A stretch of 36,645 nucleotides of DNA from Bremia lactucae (Eukaryota; Oomycota; Peronosporomycetes; Peronosporales; Peronosporaceae). Under the pieces are notes generated by a model. The model was not told where the DNA came from, made no database searches, and saw only the letters and a program-made list of their open reading frames with translations. Shown here in pieces: positions 28,893 to 36,645 of this stretch. The stretch spans positions 439,630 through 476,274 of the forward strand of contig NW_027152016.1 of assembly GCF_004359215.1 (NCBI RefSeq). The letters run 5' to 3'. A program made the translations under genes and the position numbers. How positions within the stretch are numbered: the stretch's first letter is position 1; each line of letters starts with the position of its first letter.

Positions 28893-29350
28893 GACTTACT
28901 ACGTTCAACCACCTGCGATATATCGACATAGCACTTCTCTCAACCACTGGATACCGGCTTACGCCGTGTCTTATTTAAAGATGTAGAGCTATGGGGTGGG
29001 TGGGACTAATGACATTTTTTTTTCTCTTCGCTTCTTGGAGCACTGGGGGCTGAGTTGCGCGATACTTTCAGTCAGACAAGGCGTCCCCCATCCCGGACGA
29101 TGCCATAAAGCAGAAGCTTCTTGCCTTCATTACGAGCTTCGTGTCCCTCATGGATCGCGCTGTCCTCGACGCTTCGATTACGGGTGCGAACTTGGCGGCT
29201 GCGATTCGCCATTTACGCGCAGCTCCGTCTCCAGTGCTCCAAGAAGCGAAGAGAAAAAAATGTCATTAGAGTTTGTGGAAGTCCTTCCTACCCGTTGCTC
29301 TATATCTTTGAATGAGACACGGTGTAAGCCGGGTATTGAGTGGTTGGGAG
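28848..29350. repeat. Large inverted repeat with a third partial arm, inside the LINE
   Basis: 28941-29060 and 29217-29350 are imperfect inverted copies of about 120-134 bases (CCACTGGATACCGGCTTACG, GACATTTTTT, CTCTTCGCTTCTTGGAGCAC against their complements). The spacer is about 156 bases. 28848-28892 is a third copy of the outer 45 bases, in the orientation of the right arm, so it also pairs with the left arm. The spacer read on the plus strand gives LDASITGANLAAAIRHLRAA, LINE sequence in the orientation opposite to the flanking LINE. Confidence 0.85.
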
Positions 29351-29740
29351 AAGTAATACGTCGATTTTTTGCAGTTGGCGCATGGAAGGCAAACGTAGTG
29401 TCTCGGTTGTTGATTTTTAGACTTGTGCTCGTTGCTGTATCCTTGTAGAGTCGGATGGCTTCATAAAACTGCTCTCCAGTCGTCAAAGGAAGAATTACGA
29501 CAATGAGCAGCGGCACCATCGAGAAAAAAATCGGGCTCCTCGAGAGCCTGAGTTTTTTGAAGACAGATCTTTTTCGGCACGGCCTGTAGTTGAGTCTTAA
29601 TGTTTCTTTTCCATTCATTCCAGATCTTGCCGGGACCCAGAGTAGTACGGAGTACGTCACGTACCAGTTCCACCTCTTTTTAATGCCTTCAATACCATGG
29701 CATACTCCAATAGGTAGCTGGGAATCGACAATAGCCACGA
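29217..29740 (-). pseudogene. LINE segment between endonuclease and RT
   Basis: Minus-strand fragments GIEGIKKRWNWYVTYSVLLW, then QLQAVPKKICLQKTQALEEP (other frame) and YEAIRLYKDTATSTSLKINN, RVSFKDIEQ and IFFSSLLGALETELR. No enzyme motif is expected here; in LINEs a helical linker of this sort joins the endonuclease to RT. The assignment rests on its place between endonuclease (above 29689) and RT (below 28892). At least one frameshift near 29670. Confidence 0.6.
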
Positions 29741-30593
29741 CCGTGAAGCTGAGAGCCCGGCCTGAAACTCACACTGTGAGTCAGATCATCACCGGCGTGT
29801 TGTGGTCGAAAGTACTGGGAGTCCCTATAAAAGCGATCAGAGAATGAAACTATGATCAATATGTAATTCATACGGTTTCGAGGACGTGGACCAGTGAAGA
29901 AACGGTTGTTAGCGAGGTGGATTTTCCAAAAATCGGCGACTCCCTTTTTCCTAGCCATTCTAGACAACTGGACCGGCCCTGAGACACATCTCAGATCAAG
30001 ACAGGAGAAGTCGAGCCATGGGCTTAGCAGGGTAATCAGGCCCCCCAAAAGAAGATGGGTTGCATAATCGTCAAATTCTCCAGTGTCCAGATTCGAAAAG
30101 AATTGGTGTTTGTCGTGACAATCCACCAGTCCATATATATTGTGCATGTAGGTAGACATCTAATGAACCAATACTTTCACTACAAGATACAGTCACGCGG
30201 GAGACCTCAACAGCCTAATCAAATCCTAGAAAGTCGAATCCAAAATAAAGATCACTCTGATTCTTGACCTCGTTTGGGGTGATGTAGACGGAACAAAATA
30301 ATGTCAATCTAGAAAATTAGTGAGTGAAATCCAGTCAAGATGGTGTTTGAAGTTGGCGAGGTGTTTGTTGTCGGCAAGCTTACTCTCTTGTAGACATGAG
30401 AGAGGGTAGTGGGAGAAACTTTATCAACAAGGGGACGCCCATTCCTTTTGATGCCATTGGTGTTCAGTGTTAACGCATTGATGTTGATCCACGATGCCGA
30501 GGATGAGGCAAATATAGGATCGGGTAGCAAGTTTCCCAGTAGAACTTCAACGTCCATACTTACGGCCCGAAGCTTTAAGACCGAGGAATTCAC
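29689..30593 (-). pseudogene. LINE AP-type endonuclease remnant
   Basis: The N-terminal strand is at about 30500-30440: NINALTLNTNGIKRNG (LTLNTNG start typical of LINE endonucleases). Then from 30159: YGLVDCHDKHQFFSNLDTGE, FDDYATHLLLGGLITLLSPW (normally GDFN/GDLN; here GGLI), FFTGPRPRNRMNYILI (normally S/N-R-I-D), and YFRPQHAGDDLTHSVSF (the final His motif, normally S/G-D-H; here D-D). The Asp/Asn and His active-site residues are therefore lost at two places. This domain nicks target DNA for LINE insertion. Stops lie between the N-terminal and main parts. Confidence 0.78.
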
Positions 30594-31290
30594 CTGGTAG
30601 AAGCCGTCGAGGTTCCGAAGAGCCTCGAGTGTATCCAGAAGGGGACCCTGTCACTCTTCCTCTTGTCATTATTGCATGCAGTAGGAACCCAGCTCTGACC
30701 GCAGAAGGCAAAGCCCGCTGTTGGGGTGAAGAAGACGTCTGTGATAGGCCGGTATCCACTCAACAGGGTGACGCATGACGTGCTGAATTTAGTGGCCATT
30801 AGAATATATGACGGGAACGATAGACATGTGCTTAAGCATAAGCAAGCTTAATGCCTTAGTTGCTCAAAATATTTCCTCGATTGCAGGAGTCATCGCCCAC
30901 CACATGGCACTCATGTGGAAAATATCCTCCCTCTTCGAGAGAACAGGAACTCCCATATGTTTCTTCCATTTCGTGGTAAAGGTGGTGTCCGCGGTCGGAT
31001 TATTTGCACGCAACACTATTAATAGCGTGCAGCAAGACGATCGCTGCAGTTCATACTCCGCCATTAACAATCGACAACGACAGAGCGCTGTTAAAGGCTA
31101 AAGGAGATTATACCGCCGTTTCGGTGAAGCTGTCCGGATTCGCGGCATTCTTGAGCATCTTGCATATGCCTTTGATGTTTTGTCAGCCTCCTTAAGGAGG
31201 CCAGGAAGATCCCCGAGCAGTGCCGTGTTCTCATCATTAGGCGTCGCCTCGGCCGCTTCCGGATTCAATGACAATGGCAGTTTTTTTTAA
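30594..31290 (-). pseudogene. Possible LINE 5' region / ORF1, not recognised
   Basis: Upstream of the LINE endonuclease on the minus strand. Short minus frames (30799-30590, 31070-30864) have no domain; the expected nucleic-acid-binding ORF1 knuckle is not seen. The family III element that begins on the plus strand near 31300 appears truncated here, so this edge is probably where the LINE entered it or where a rearrangement joined them. Confidence 0.35.
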
Positions 31291-31475
31291 TTTTTCAGTG
31301 GCGCTTCTCAACGAAGAAAGCAGACTCAATTGAGGTGAGTAGCGGTTCAGGGTGTGTGACCTCAAGGGTAAGTTTTAATGACGCACACTATGTTTCATGT
31401 CCGCTATCAGGTCCTTTTATTCGTCGAGCCTCGACCGTCCATAGTGCTTGAAACTAATGTTAACGACCTAAATTA

Positions 31476-31616
31476 CTGCCAAAGTATATCGGCCCGTTCC
31501 GTGTACTCCACCGCCAAGGCAATACATACACGATCGAGCTGCTTCGTAGGAATCGTGCGCGTCCGAAGTTTTACGTTGCATGTCTCTACTCGTACGATCA
31601 ATACGAAGCTTCTTAG
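31476..31616 (+). pseudogene. Integrase C-terminal domain, family III plus copy
   Basis: One open frame reads LPKYIGPFRVLHRQGNTYTI, then ELLRRNRARPKFYVACLYSY, DQYEAS and a stop at 31614. It matches LLLKYNGPFCVLHHQDNAYT of the minus copy. The closing FYVGxL motif is FYVACL here. The upstream part of the gene is lost. Confidence 0.82.
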
Positions 31617-31692
31617 GTTCCGAATAAAACCGCGACGGTCTAAGGAATCCGCCAAAGCCTGATAGCTCTGGGCCAAAGCTCGATGGTCCGAG

Positions 31693-31760
31693 ACAAAGTA
31701 TGATAGTCTTGGAACATAGTATGATAGTCTTGGAACAGAGTCTGGTTCTCTTGAACCAGA
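31693..31760 (+). repeat. 21-bp tandem repeat in the integrase-chromodomain linker
   Basis: AGTATGATAGTCTTGGAACA occurs twice in a row with period 21, and a third weaker unit (AGTCTGGTTCTCTTGAACCA) follows. Period 21 is seven codons; two frames give seven-residue units (YDSLGT., or SMIVLE.). Confidence 0.7.
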
Positions 31761-32074
31761 CGATTCGCTCTTATCTCCAAGAAAGAGATCTTTTTTCAGA
31801 AGCTGTCATCAGCTCGTTCTAACGAAAATAATGTGTTCTTTCGTTCGGCAGTTGATCAATCGACACTTGCGCAAAATTTCTCAATTGGTCACGCGAAAAA
31901 ATATCAACCATCATCGCTAATTCGCGGCGACGAGATCGCTCGTGATCAATGTCCTTGCTCAATTAACGAAGGGTGTGATCCAAATTACAATGATGACTCG
32001 GGTTCAGCAGATGCGGCAAACCCGATTTCTCTCGCATCCACATCCATTAACGAATTCGAGTAAAAATAATCGTT

Positions 32075-32200
32075 TTTTTTGTAGAACGCTTCTTGAGCCA
32101 CCATGGGAGTGAAAGAGGTTCAAACGAGTTACCGCGCTGGTTGGCGGGGTCATCTACTTTCGCTTAATAGCTGGTACCTCATTCCAACTATTGATGGACG
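32075..32200 (+). pseudogene. Chromodomain, family III plus copy
   Basis: FFVERFLSHHGS at 32075 starts the domain; after a one-base shift the frame from 32103 gives EVQTSYRAGWRGHLLSLNSW, matching the chromodomain pattern (SYLV+W+GH...NSW) and the GVRTSYLVRSRG of the minus copy. The frameshift makes it non-functional as it stands. Confidence 0.7.
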
Positions 32201-33205
32201 TTGCGGGTCTCTTCGACAGTACGACGATCCTCACCCTCCTCAACAGAGGGTCCATCAGAGTACGAGCACCTCCTGTGCTCGTCAAAGGAATGGAGGTTCT
32301 CAATTCCTTTGCGCATCTCACAAGAAATGAGCGTCATCCAATACGGATCTCTAAGGAAGTATGCCTCCTTAAGGGCATGACATGCACCCTTAAAACACCA
32401 TAGACATGAGTCCCCCACAAGAGGCCTGGTAACTGTGCCTCTCCCGACAATCGGTGCAGCTTGTAGCGTGCACCGTCTATGGTCCTTTTTCGACCAGTTC
32501 ACAGAAAGCGTCCAGTTTGTCAAGCCAGACCTCACGGCCTATCCTATGCTTTGCACATTCTGTACAAAGGCTGTCCAAGGCTAAATCAAAGGCTTAAGAT
32601 CTTTTGCCCGCATACAAGTGTACCACCGATGCCGGAAAAAGGCATCGATAAAGAATTCCGTTTCATCATCCCCACGCTTGTGAAGCCTGGATGAGTCGAC
32701 TACCGAAATATGATATCGATCATTTCCATACCAGACCAACGAGTTAGGTCACCCTTAGAGGGCAACCAAGGCTTCTTTTCGGGAGCAAATCGCAACGTAT
32801 TGCGGTCCCTCTCCTGTTGGCTCATGTTAACGTTAACGCTTTCATGGCTCTCGGAGTGATCCTTGAAATCTGGTGCTGCCAACTAGCACCGCCAGCAGTA
32901 TTCGTTCCTTCACGATCACTTCCTTCCTGGTGACGCATACAAACATCACAAGAGTGGTCGTCGCCCATGGAGTCATTATCAGATGACTCTCCGCCAAAGA
33001 GGTCCGACGAGTCGAACAACCTCGTCATCACCTCTCTTGTTGTCACGTTAGAACCCGAAGGTTTAACGGACTCGGCACCGGGTGATCCAGCGGCCTTCAT
33101 AGTAGCCACCGAGTCGGGCGATGACGATGACTTGGACCAGTCACCTACAATTATTGTAGCAGGTGACTTGCCACTGTCACCTGCAATGGCAGTAGCAGAT
33201 GACAT
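32188..33205 (-). CDS. Conserved antisense frame between chromodomain and 3' LTR, family III (unknown protein)
   Basis: Minus strand, three blocks. Block 1 (33205-32822, 127 codons, open): MSSATAIAGDSGKSPATI, VKPSGSNVTTREVMTRLFDS, then an acidic run. Block 2 (frame change near 32850, to 32700): NMSQQERDRNTLRFAPEKKP, GDLTRWSGMEMIDIIF. Block 3 (32676-32188): GDDETEFFIDAFFRHRW, two stops, then an open 115-codon stretch with HALKEAYFLRDPYWMTLISC and EMRKGIENLHSF. All three have counterparts in the same order in the other family III copy (16908-17850). No known domain. Repeats of about 36 bases in its N-terminal region (33137-33240) encode SPATIIVGD-like units. It is antisense to its host element. 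The two inter-block breaks could be frameshifts or introns. Confidence 0.55.
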
Positions 33206-33506
33206 ATTCCAGTCACCACTAATGAGGGTAGGAGGTGACTAGTAGACGCGTTAGCGTCTACCGAAAACATTTGCATTGCCAGCTGCTGCACTGATCCGTA
33301 CAGCTGCTAGATTTGAGGCCTCACGGGCTACGCACACATACTTGTTGGTACCATGCGCAAGCGAATTATTTTCTGACCAAAATCAATAATGCGACAAAAT
33401 AGGAATTTTAAATAAAAACCAATAGTACAAATTACAGGAAAAGACATAATAGTATTTCTATCACTCCACGTCAGTCACTATTGTGACTGTTGGTTAAGGT
33501 GGGTGA

Positions 33507-33770
33507 TGTAAAATGGGTTGTCCCGTTACATAAATATTAAGATATTTCCTATAAGAGGAATATTAAACCATATTTTGTGTGAGACCAAATAAATAAAGAA
33601 GTACAAATTTATTATCTTTATGAATTTATACTTAATAGATCAAATATTACCAAGTTTGTTAGTATATACGCAACAAGAGCTTAGTTTTATTGATTGTTAA
33701 TTTTAGTCTAAATTAACCCCGCCAATCGTTAGAAGACACGATTGCACGGTGCGCAAGTAGTAGCCATACG
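33507..33770 (+). repeat. 3' LTR of the family III plus copy, truncated
   Basis: TGTAAAATGGGTTGTCCCGT at 33507 matches the minus-strand start of the LTR at 16907 (TGTAACGGGGTGTCCCGT), continuing AAATATTA, ATTTCCTATA, and CCGCCAATCGTTAGAAG against CCGTCAATCGCTGCTAG. Similarity fades after about 33770. Confidence 0.72.
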
Positions 33771-33824
33771 CAGCTTGTTGTTTATTAGTACGGATCGAAT
33801 TATCAAACGGAATTCAAACAATCT

Positions 33825-35420
33825 CCCCGAAACACCTGTGATAACTCTTCCAGATTGTCCAAGACTGTCTTTTTCTCAGGTTGCTGAAATGATCTCGTAA
33901 CATTTTAAACATGACTGGCAAAGCATCATCTGGATGGCCCGCAACTAGAGGTCGTACTGAAGGGAGTTGATGAAGGTGTCAATGAACATCAAAATCGTTC
34001 AATTTAAGTCTTCTCCCGCTTGCGATGATCTGCCGCAAGTAATTTTGCAAGGGATCCTCCAGATGGTGGCAAAAGTAGAAGAGCATGGCTTCGCGACGGT
34101 TGCCATTGGACGTCGTGCTTTCTCCCGCAGTCATTGCGAACCGTTAGTAATTAAAAATAACGTAGGATGAAAGGAATGATATAAACTCACCTGTTCAAAT
34201 ACTTTCCGAAGGGTGTGATATGAGATCTTTCGGTTGACATGTTGGAAGATATCACCACGTGGGAGCGGCTGCGTGTAAGGTGTAATTTTCAGTTGCTGCT
34301 TTTCTAGCTCTGGGATTAATTCGATCTGGAAGCTTTCGCTGGACTCAACAATCCGCTTGCTTACCCAAAAAAAAATTCATGCTGCTTACGATGAATTCTT
34401 TCACGATATTGCGGGCACCTTCTCCGCGTTAGTGACTGTGTGACCAAAGTGCCGAATTAAATTTGTCCATGCTCGAGGGAGTTTTTCCTTGTGAGGGTCG
34501 ATTCACGTCTCACCTAGAAACTCCACAGATTTCGTGTAGCGTTCTGTCCATATGAGTGGGAAAAACTAACATTTTACATCGAAGTCCGCGACAGTGTTTG
34601 AGTATACCACCTGCAAAATAAGGAATGTCCTTGAACATGACAGGAAATTACTGATCACAAACAACGGATGGCATGTTACCGATTTCCAATCCTTCAAAAA
34701 TGCTTTCCGCTCGTCATCCTTTCGAGTAAAATAAGGCTTGCATTCGGCGAGGTCGATCTTCTATTGTGTCAAATGCAAAGCAAGATAGTTGCCAAAGGAA
34801 ACATATCCGCAAAACATTCAAGAGAGCAAGCTCCCGAGCAATAACATATACTTTCGGTTGATTTTCAGCGTATAAAAGTCGTCGGAAAAGTTGGTCGCGG
34901 TAACATAGGAGTCAGCATCCTCATTCTTCATGAAAACGAAGGCCGCTGAGAACGTGGAATATAGCATGGTGCTTCCAACAAGGTGGAGCAGGGAATCCCG
35001 TCTTGTTTAATTTATAGTGTTTTAAAGTCGCAGTTCTTCCTTACGAGCTCCAAATTGTTTAGATGAACGAAGAGCAAATGTGTGATGCGCCGATTTACAT
35101 CTTTCTCGAAATTTATTTCGAATATAAAGTCAGTGAAGGTTTCGAACAGCATATCCATTGGATTTCGACCATCGTGTTTCCTGATTGCATTTCTTTGCTT
35201 CAAATGCCAGAGCTTTCGTTCAGTGGTCTTGCTCTCGCACGATGGTTTTAAACATACCTTGCTTTCAAACCGGACTAAGAAAGCCGAGCAATTTCTTTCT
35301 CTTGAGATTATGAGATACAAGTGTGAACTGGATGAGCACTCCTGGCGATGGAAGGTTCGTGGCTATGCTCTTTGCATGTAGATTGTAAAGGATCGTGTGC
35401 CGTCTGTAATTGGGAGGAGA
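33825..35420 (-). pseudogene. MULE-type DNA transposase remnant
   Basis: On the minus strand: TCKEHSHEPSIARSAHPVH near 35380 (end of a FAR1/FLYWCH-like DNA-binding region); DGRNPMDMLFETFTDFIFEI and DVNRRITHLLFVHLNNLELV (35170-35030), the lead-in to the MULE catalytic domain; GSTMLYSTFSAAFVFMKNED (about 34970-34910); QPKVYVIARELALLNVLRIC (about 34855), the second-Asp region, where Asp is Ala; PYFTRKDDERKAFLKDWKSV (about 34720); PRAWTNLIRHFGHTVTNAE (about 34470-34420). After an intron-like gap (34190-34122) VAKPCSSTFATIWRIPCK resembles the SWIM zinc finger. Many frameshifts. No terminal inverted repeats were found; the left end is lost at the LTR. Confidence 0.72.
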
Positions 35421-35457
35421 TTGTCAATGTGAACGTTAAAATTCATCGGTGACCTCA

Positions 35458-35648
35458 TGTAGGCGGGCACGTCGTAATGCGGCCACGCTCTACTTAAGCA
35501 CACACCCTAGCACAGCGAGGAAGCAGTTTACACCTGCTTCTCTAGCGTGCAGTGAGGTAGCTGTGGTGGGTGCGCAAGCGACCTCACCCAACACACTAAG
35601 AACTCTGGTGAAGTGACGTCACGGGAGCGGTAATCCGTCTCCTTGTAT
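35458..35648 (-). repeat. Family I LTR fragment
   Basis: Plus strand starts TGTAGGCGGGCACGTCGTAA, the complement of the LTR end at 2287 (TTACGACGTGCCCGTCTACA). Similarity covers the last 190 bases of the family I LTR (TAAGTAGAGCGTGG, GAAGCAG..AAACTGCTTCC, GTGTGTTGGGT, CCCGTGACG) and then stops. The inserted integrase block of 13664-13850 is not included: the sequence passes through ACCGCTCCCGTGACG as in the copy at 1801-2287. Confidence 0.78.
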
Positions 35649-35846
35649 GAGGACTTGGTGACTATTTCATAGCCATTTGCAGCAGCTACCACGTTCATAT
35701 ATTCTTCCATGGTCTTCTGCGCGGTATTTTTATTTCTGCTGCTGCTCCATGGCCATGCCTGCCGAGAGTGCTGCGATTATCTAGCTCGATTCGTGTTAGA
35801 TCCTACAAATTTGCGATAAAAAGGGTGGATCCGAATATGCTGTCAA
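35649..35846. other. Short unassigned stretch before the family III 5' LTR
   Basis: No gene recognised. It includes a CTGCTGCTGCTCCATGG run near 35740. It should contain the target-site flank of the right-hand element. Confidence 0.4.
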
Positions 35847-36275
35847 TATAACGGGGTGTATCGTTACATGAAATTAACACTTAAAGGTTGTTGATTAATA
35901 TATTATTTAAAAGGTAGATAATATTTGGAGGATATTACTTTGTATAGTAATATTCTGAATTCTTATCCATAAATAGGTATAGGCCATTATATCTATTTAT
36001 TCCGCAGACTACTCAGCTGTAGGAGAAATCAAAGAGAGTTACGAATTATGTCAAGTATTAGGTTATAGTTAATTTAGCATTTACAAAGATAGATTAAGAG
36101 ACACTTAACTATATTTAATACAGTTTCCATTTTACCCTCTTAAGTCTACTTGTCTTAAGAGAAGTCTTCCTCTGCACGTACAGTGTACGTCACCTAACGT
36201 AAGGCACCACTCACAACTGAAGCAGTGTGAAGTGGACTTGTACTGAAACAGTACAAGTCGTAGTGCCCCGTTACA
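35847..36275 (+). repeat. 5' LTR of a family III element, right edge
   Basis: It starts TATAACGGGGTGTATCGTTA (first dinucleotide TG changed to TA) and ends AGTGCCCCGTTACA, followed by the primer site. It matches the 427-bp solo LTR at 8452-8878 end to end on the opposite strand. About 429 bp. Confidence 0.85.
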
Positions 36276-36277
36276 CC

Positions 36278-36292
36278 TGGTAGCACTTTGTA
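36278..36292 (+). other. Primer binding site, family III right-edge copy
   Basis: TGGTAGCACTTTGTA, two bases after the LTR. Identical to the minus-strand site at 23567-23553. TGGTAGCA fits initiator tRNA-Met priming; the remainder needs comparison with the organism's tRNA set. Confidence 0.75.
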
Positions 36293-36325
36293 GTCCGTCC
36301 AAGGACCACATTTCCCACATCTAAC

Positions 36326-36645
36326 ATGGACATGTTAGATGATAGTGGGAATACGCATCACGTTTCCCCTGAAAGCTACTCCTTTCTAAGTGATATAGAA
36401 AGGAGTGCGGTTGAACGAATGAGTTCGACCGTAGGAAACGATGCAATCCTGGCATTACTGTCCAACTTAGACAGAGATGCCCTCCATTCAACCGTCGCCA
36501 AGTTCATACAACATGAACTTGACGAGATGAAGGAAAAAGTAGCCTTGCTGAATCAGCAAGGCTCTCAACAGGCGGAACTGTTGAGATTACAACAGGTACA
36601 GACCCCTGTACCTGGGATGACGCAAACGCGTCGTCCCGAAACTCT
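36326..36645 (+). CDS. gag N-terminal part, family III (open, runs off the window)
   Basis: From ATG at 36326, 33 bases after the primer site, a frame stays open for 106 codons to the last base. It starts MDMLDDSGNTHHVSPESYSF and includes LSDIERSAVERMSSTVGNDA, AKFIQHELDEMKEKVALLNQ and an Asn/Gln/Glu-rich helical stretch likely to form a coiled coil (QQGSQQAELLRLQQVQ). The broken minus-strand copy (22443-23500) has the same motifs, which confirms the gene. No stop or frameshift is seen, in contrast with every other retroelement gene in the window; the element may be young. The C terminus and nucleocapsid lie beyond the window. Confidence 0.82.
   Translation, partial: MDMLDDSGNTHHVSPESYSFLSDIERSAVERMSSTVGNDAILALLSNLDRDALHSTVAKFIQHELDEMKEKVALLNQQGSQQAELLRLQQVQTPVPGMTQTRRPET

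Larger units (their letters stand above)
31300..33770 (+). mobile_element. Family III chromovirus, 3' part only (plus copy)
   Basis: Integrase tail (31476-31616), chromodomain (32075-32200), a 1.3-kb 3' region carrying a minus-strand frame, a purine-rich tract (AAGGTGGG at about 33496) and the start of a 3' LTR at 33507. The LTR is cut near 33770, where MULE sequence takes over. Everything upstream of the integrase tail is missing. Confidence 0.75.

Noticed and set aside
29178..29448. Plus-strand frame 28996-29448 as an independent gene
   Set aside because: It crosses the inverted repeat and flipped LINE segment; the apparent protein is a chimera of both orientations.

Overview
The window looks like repeat-rich, AT-leaning eukaryotic DNA from an oomycete, most likely a downy mildew or Phytophthora relative (Peronosporales). 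Reasons: a secreted WY-fold effector candidate; a 14-base element close to the oomycete initiator/core promoter just upstream of it; intron-poor housekeeping genes; and dense decayed Ty3/Gypsy chromoviruses of the kind that fill these genomes. The species cannot be fixed from sequence alone.

Only about 3.5 kb (9.5-12.5 kb) is a host gene island. It holds, left to right, a 141-residue WY effector candidate (+), a B12D/NDUFA4-type mitochondrial respiratory small protein (+), and a convergent tubulin-folding cofactor E (-). Nearly everything else is transposon, and almost all of it is broken by stops, frameshifts and nested insertions.

Three Ty3/Gypsy families are separated here by LTR type. 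Family I: the integrase/chromodomain end of an element at 1-1291 with its 3' LTR (1801-2287), an internally deleted copy (13309-16521), and an LTR fragment (35458-35648, -). Family II: one long copy, 2496-9098 (+), with LTR, primer binding site, gag, protease, RT, RNase H, integrase, polypurine tract and 3' LTR; a family III solo LTR with a 5-bp target duplication sits inside that 3' LTR. Family III: a minus-strand copy spanning 13223-24009, whose 3' LTR was split by the family I element; the 3' end of a plus-strand copy (about 31.3-33.8 kb); and the intact-looking 5' end of another copy (35847 to the window end) with LTR, primer binding site and an open gag frame.

25.9-31.3 kb is a rearranged minus-strand LINE (AP-type endonuclease, RT with FADD, zinc-finger tail), with a roughly 120-bp-arm inverted repeat and a diverged direct duplication whose second copy starts at the only N in the window (26978). 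33.8-35.4 kb is a MULE-type DNA transposase relic with a recognisable intron.

The most interesting signal is a protein-like reading frame on the strand opposite to pol, between the end of pol and the 3' LTR. It is conserved at amino-acid level between two family III copies (16.9-17.85 kb + and 32.2-33.2 kb -), and a different antisense frame occupies the same slot in the family II element (7762-8142 -). A second unusual signal is a piece of family III integrase, antisense, embedded inside a family I LTR (13664-13850).
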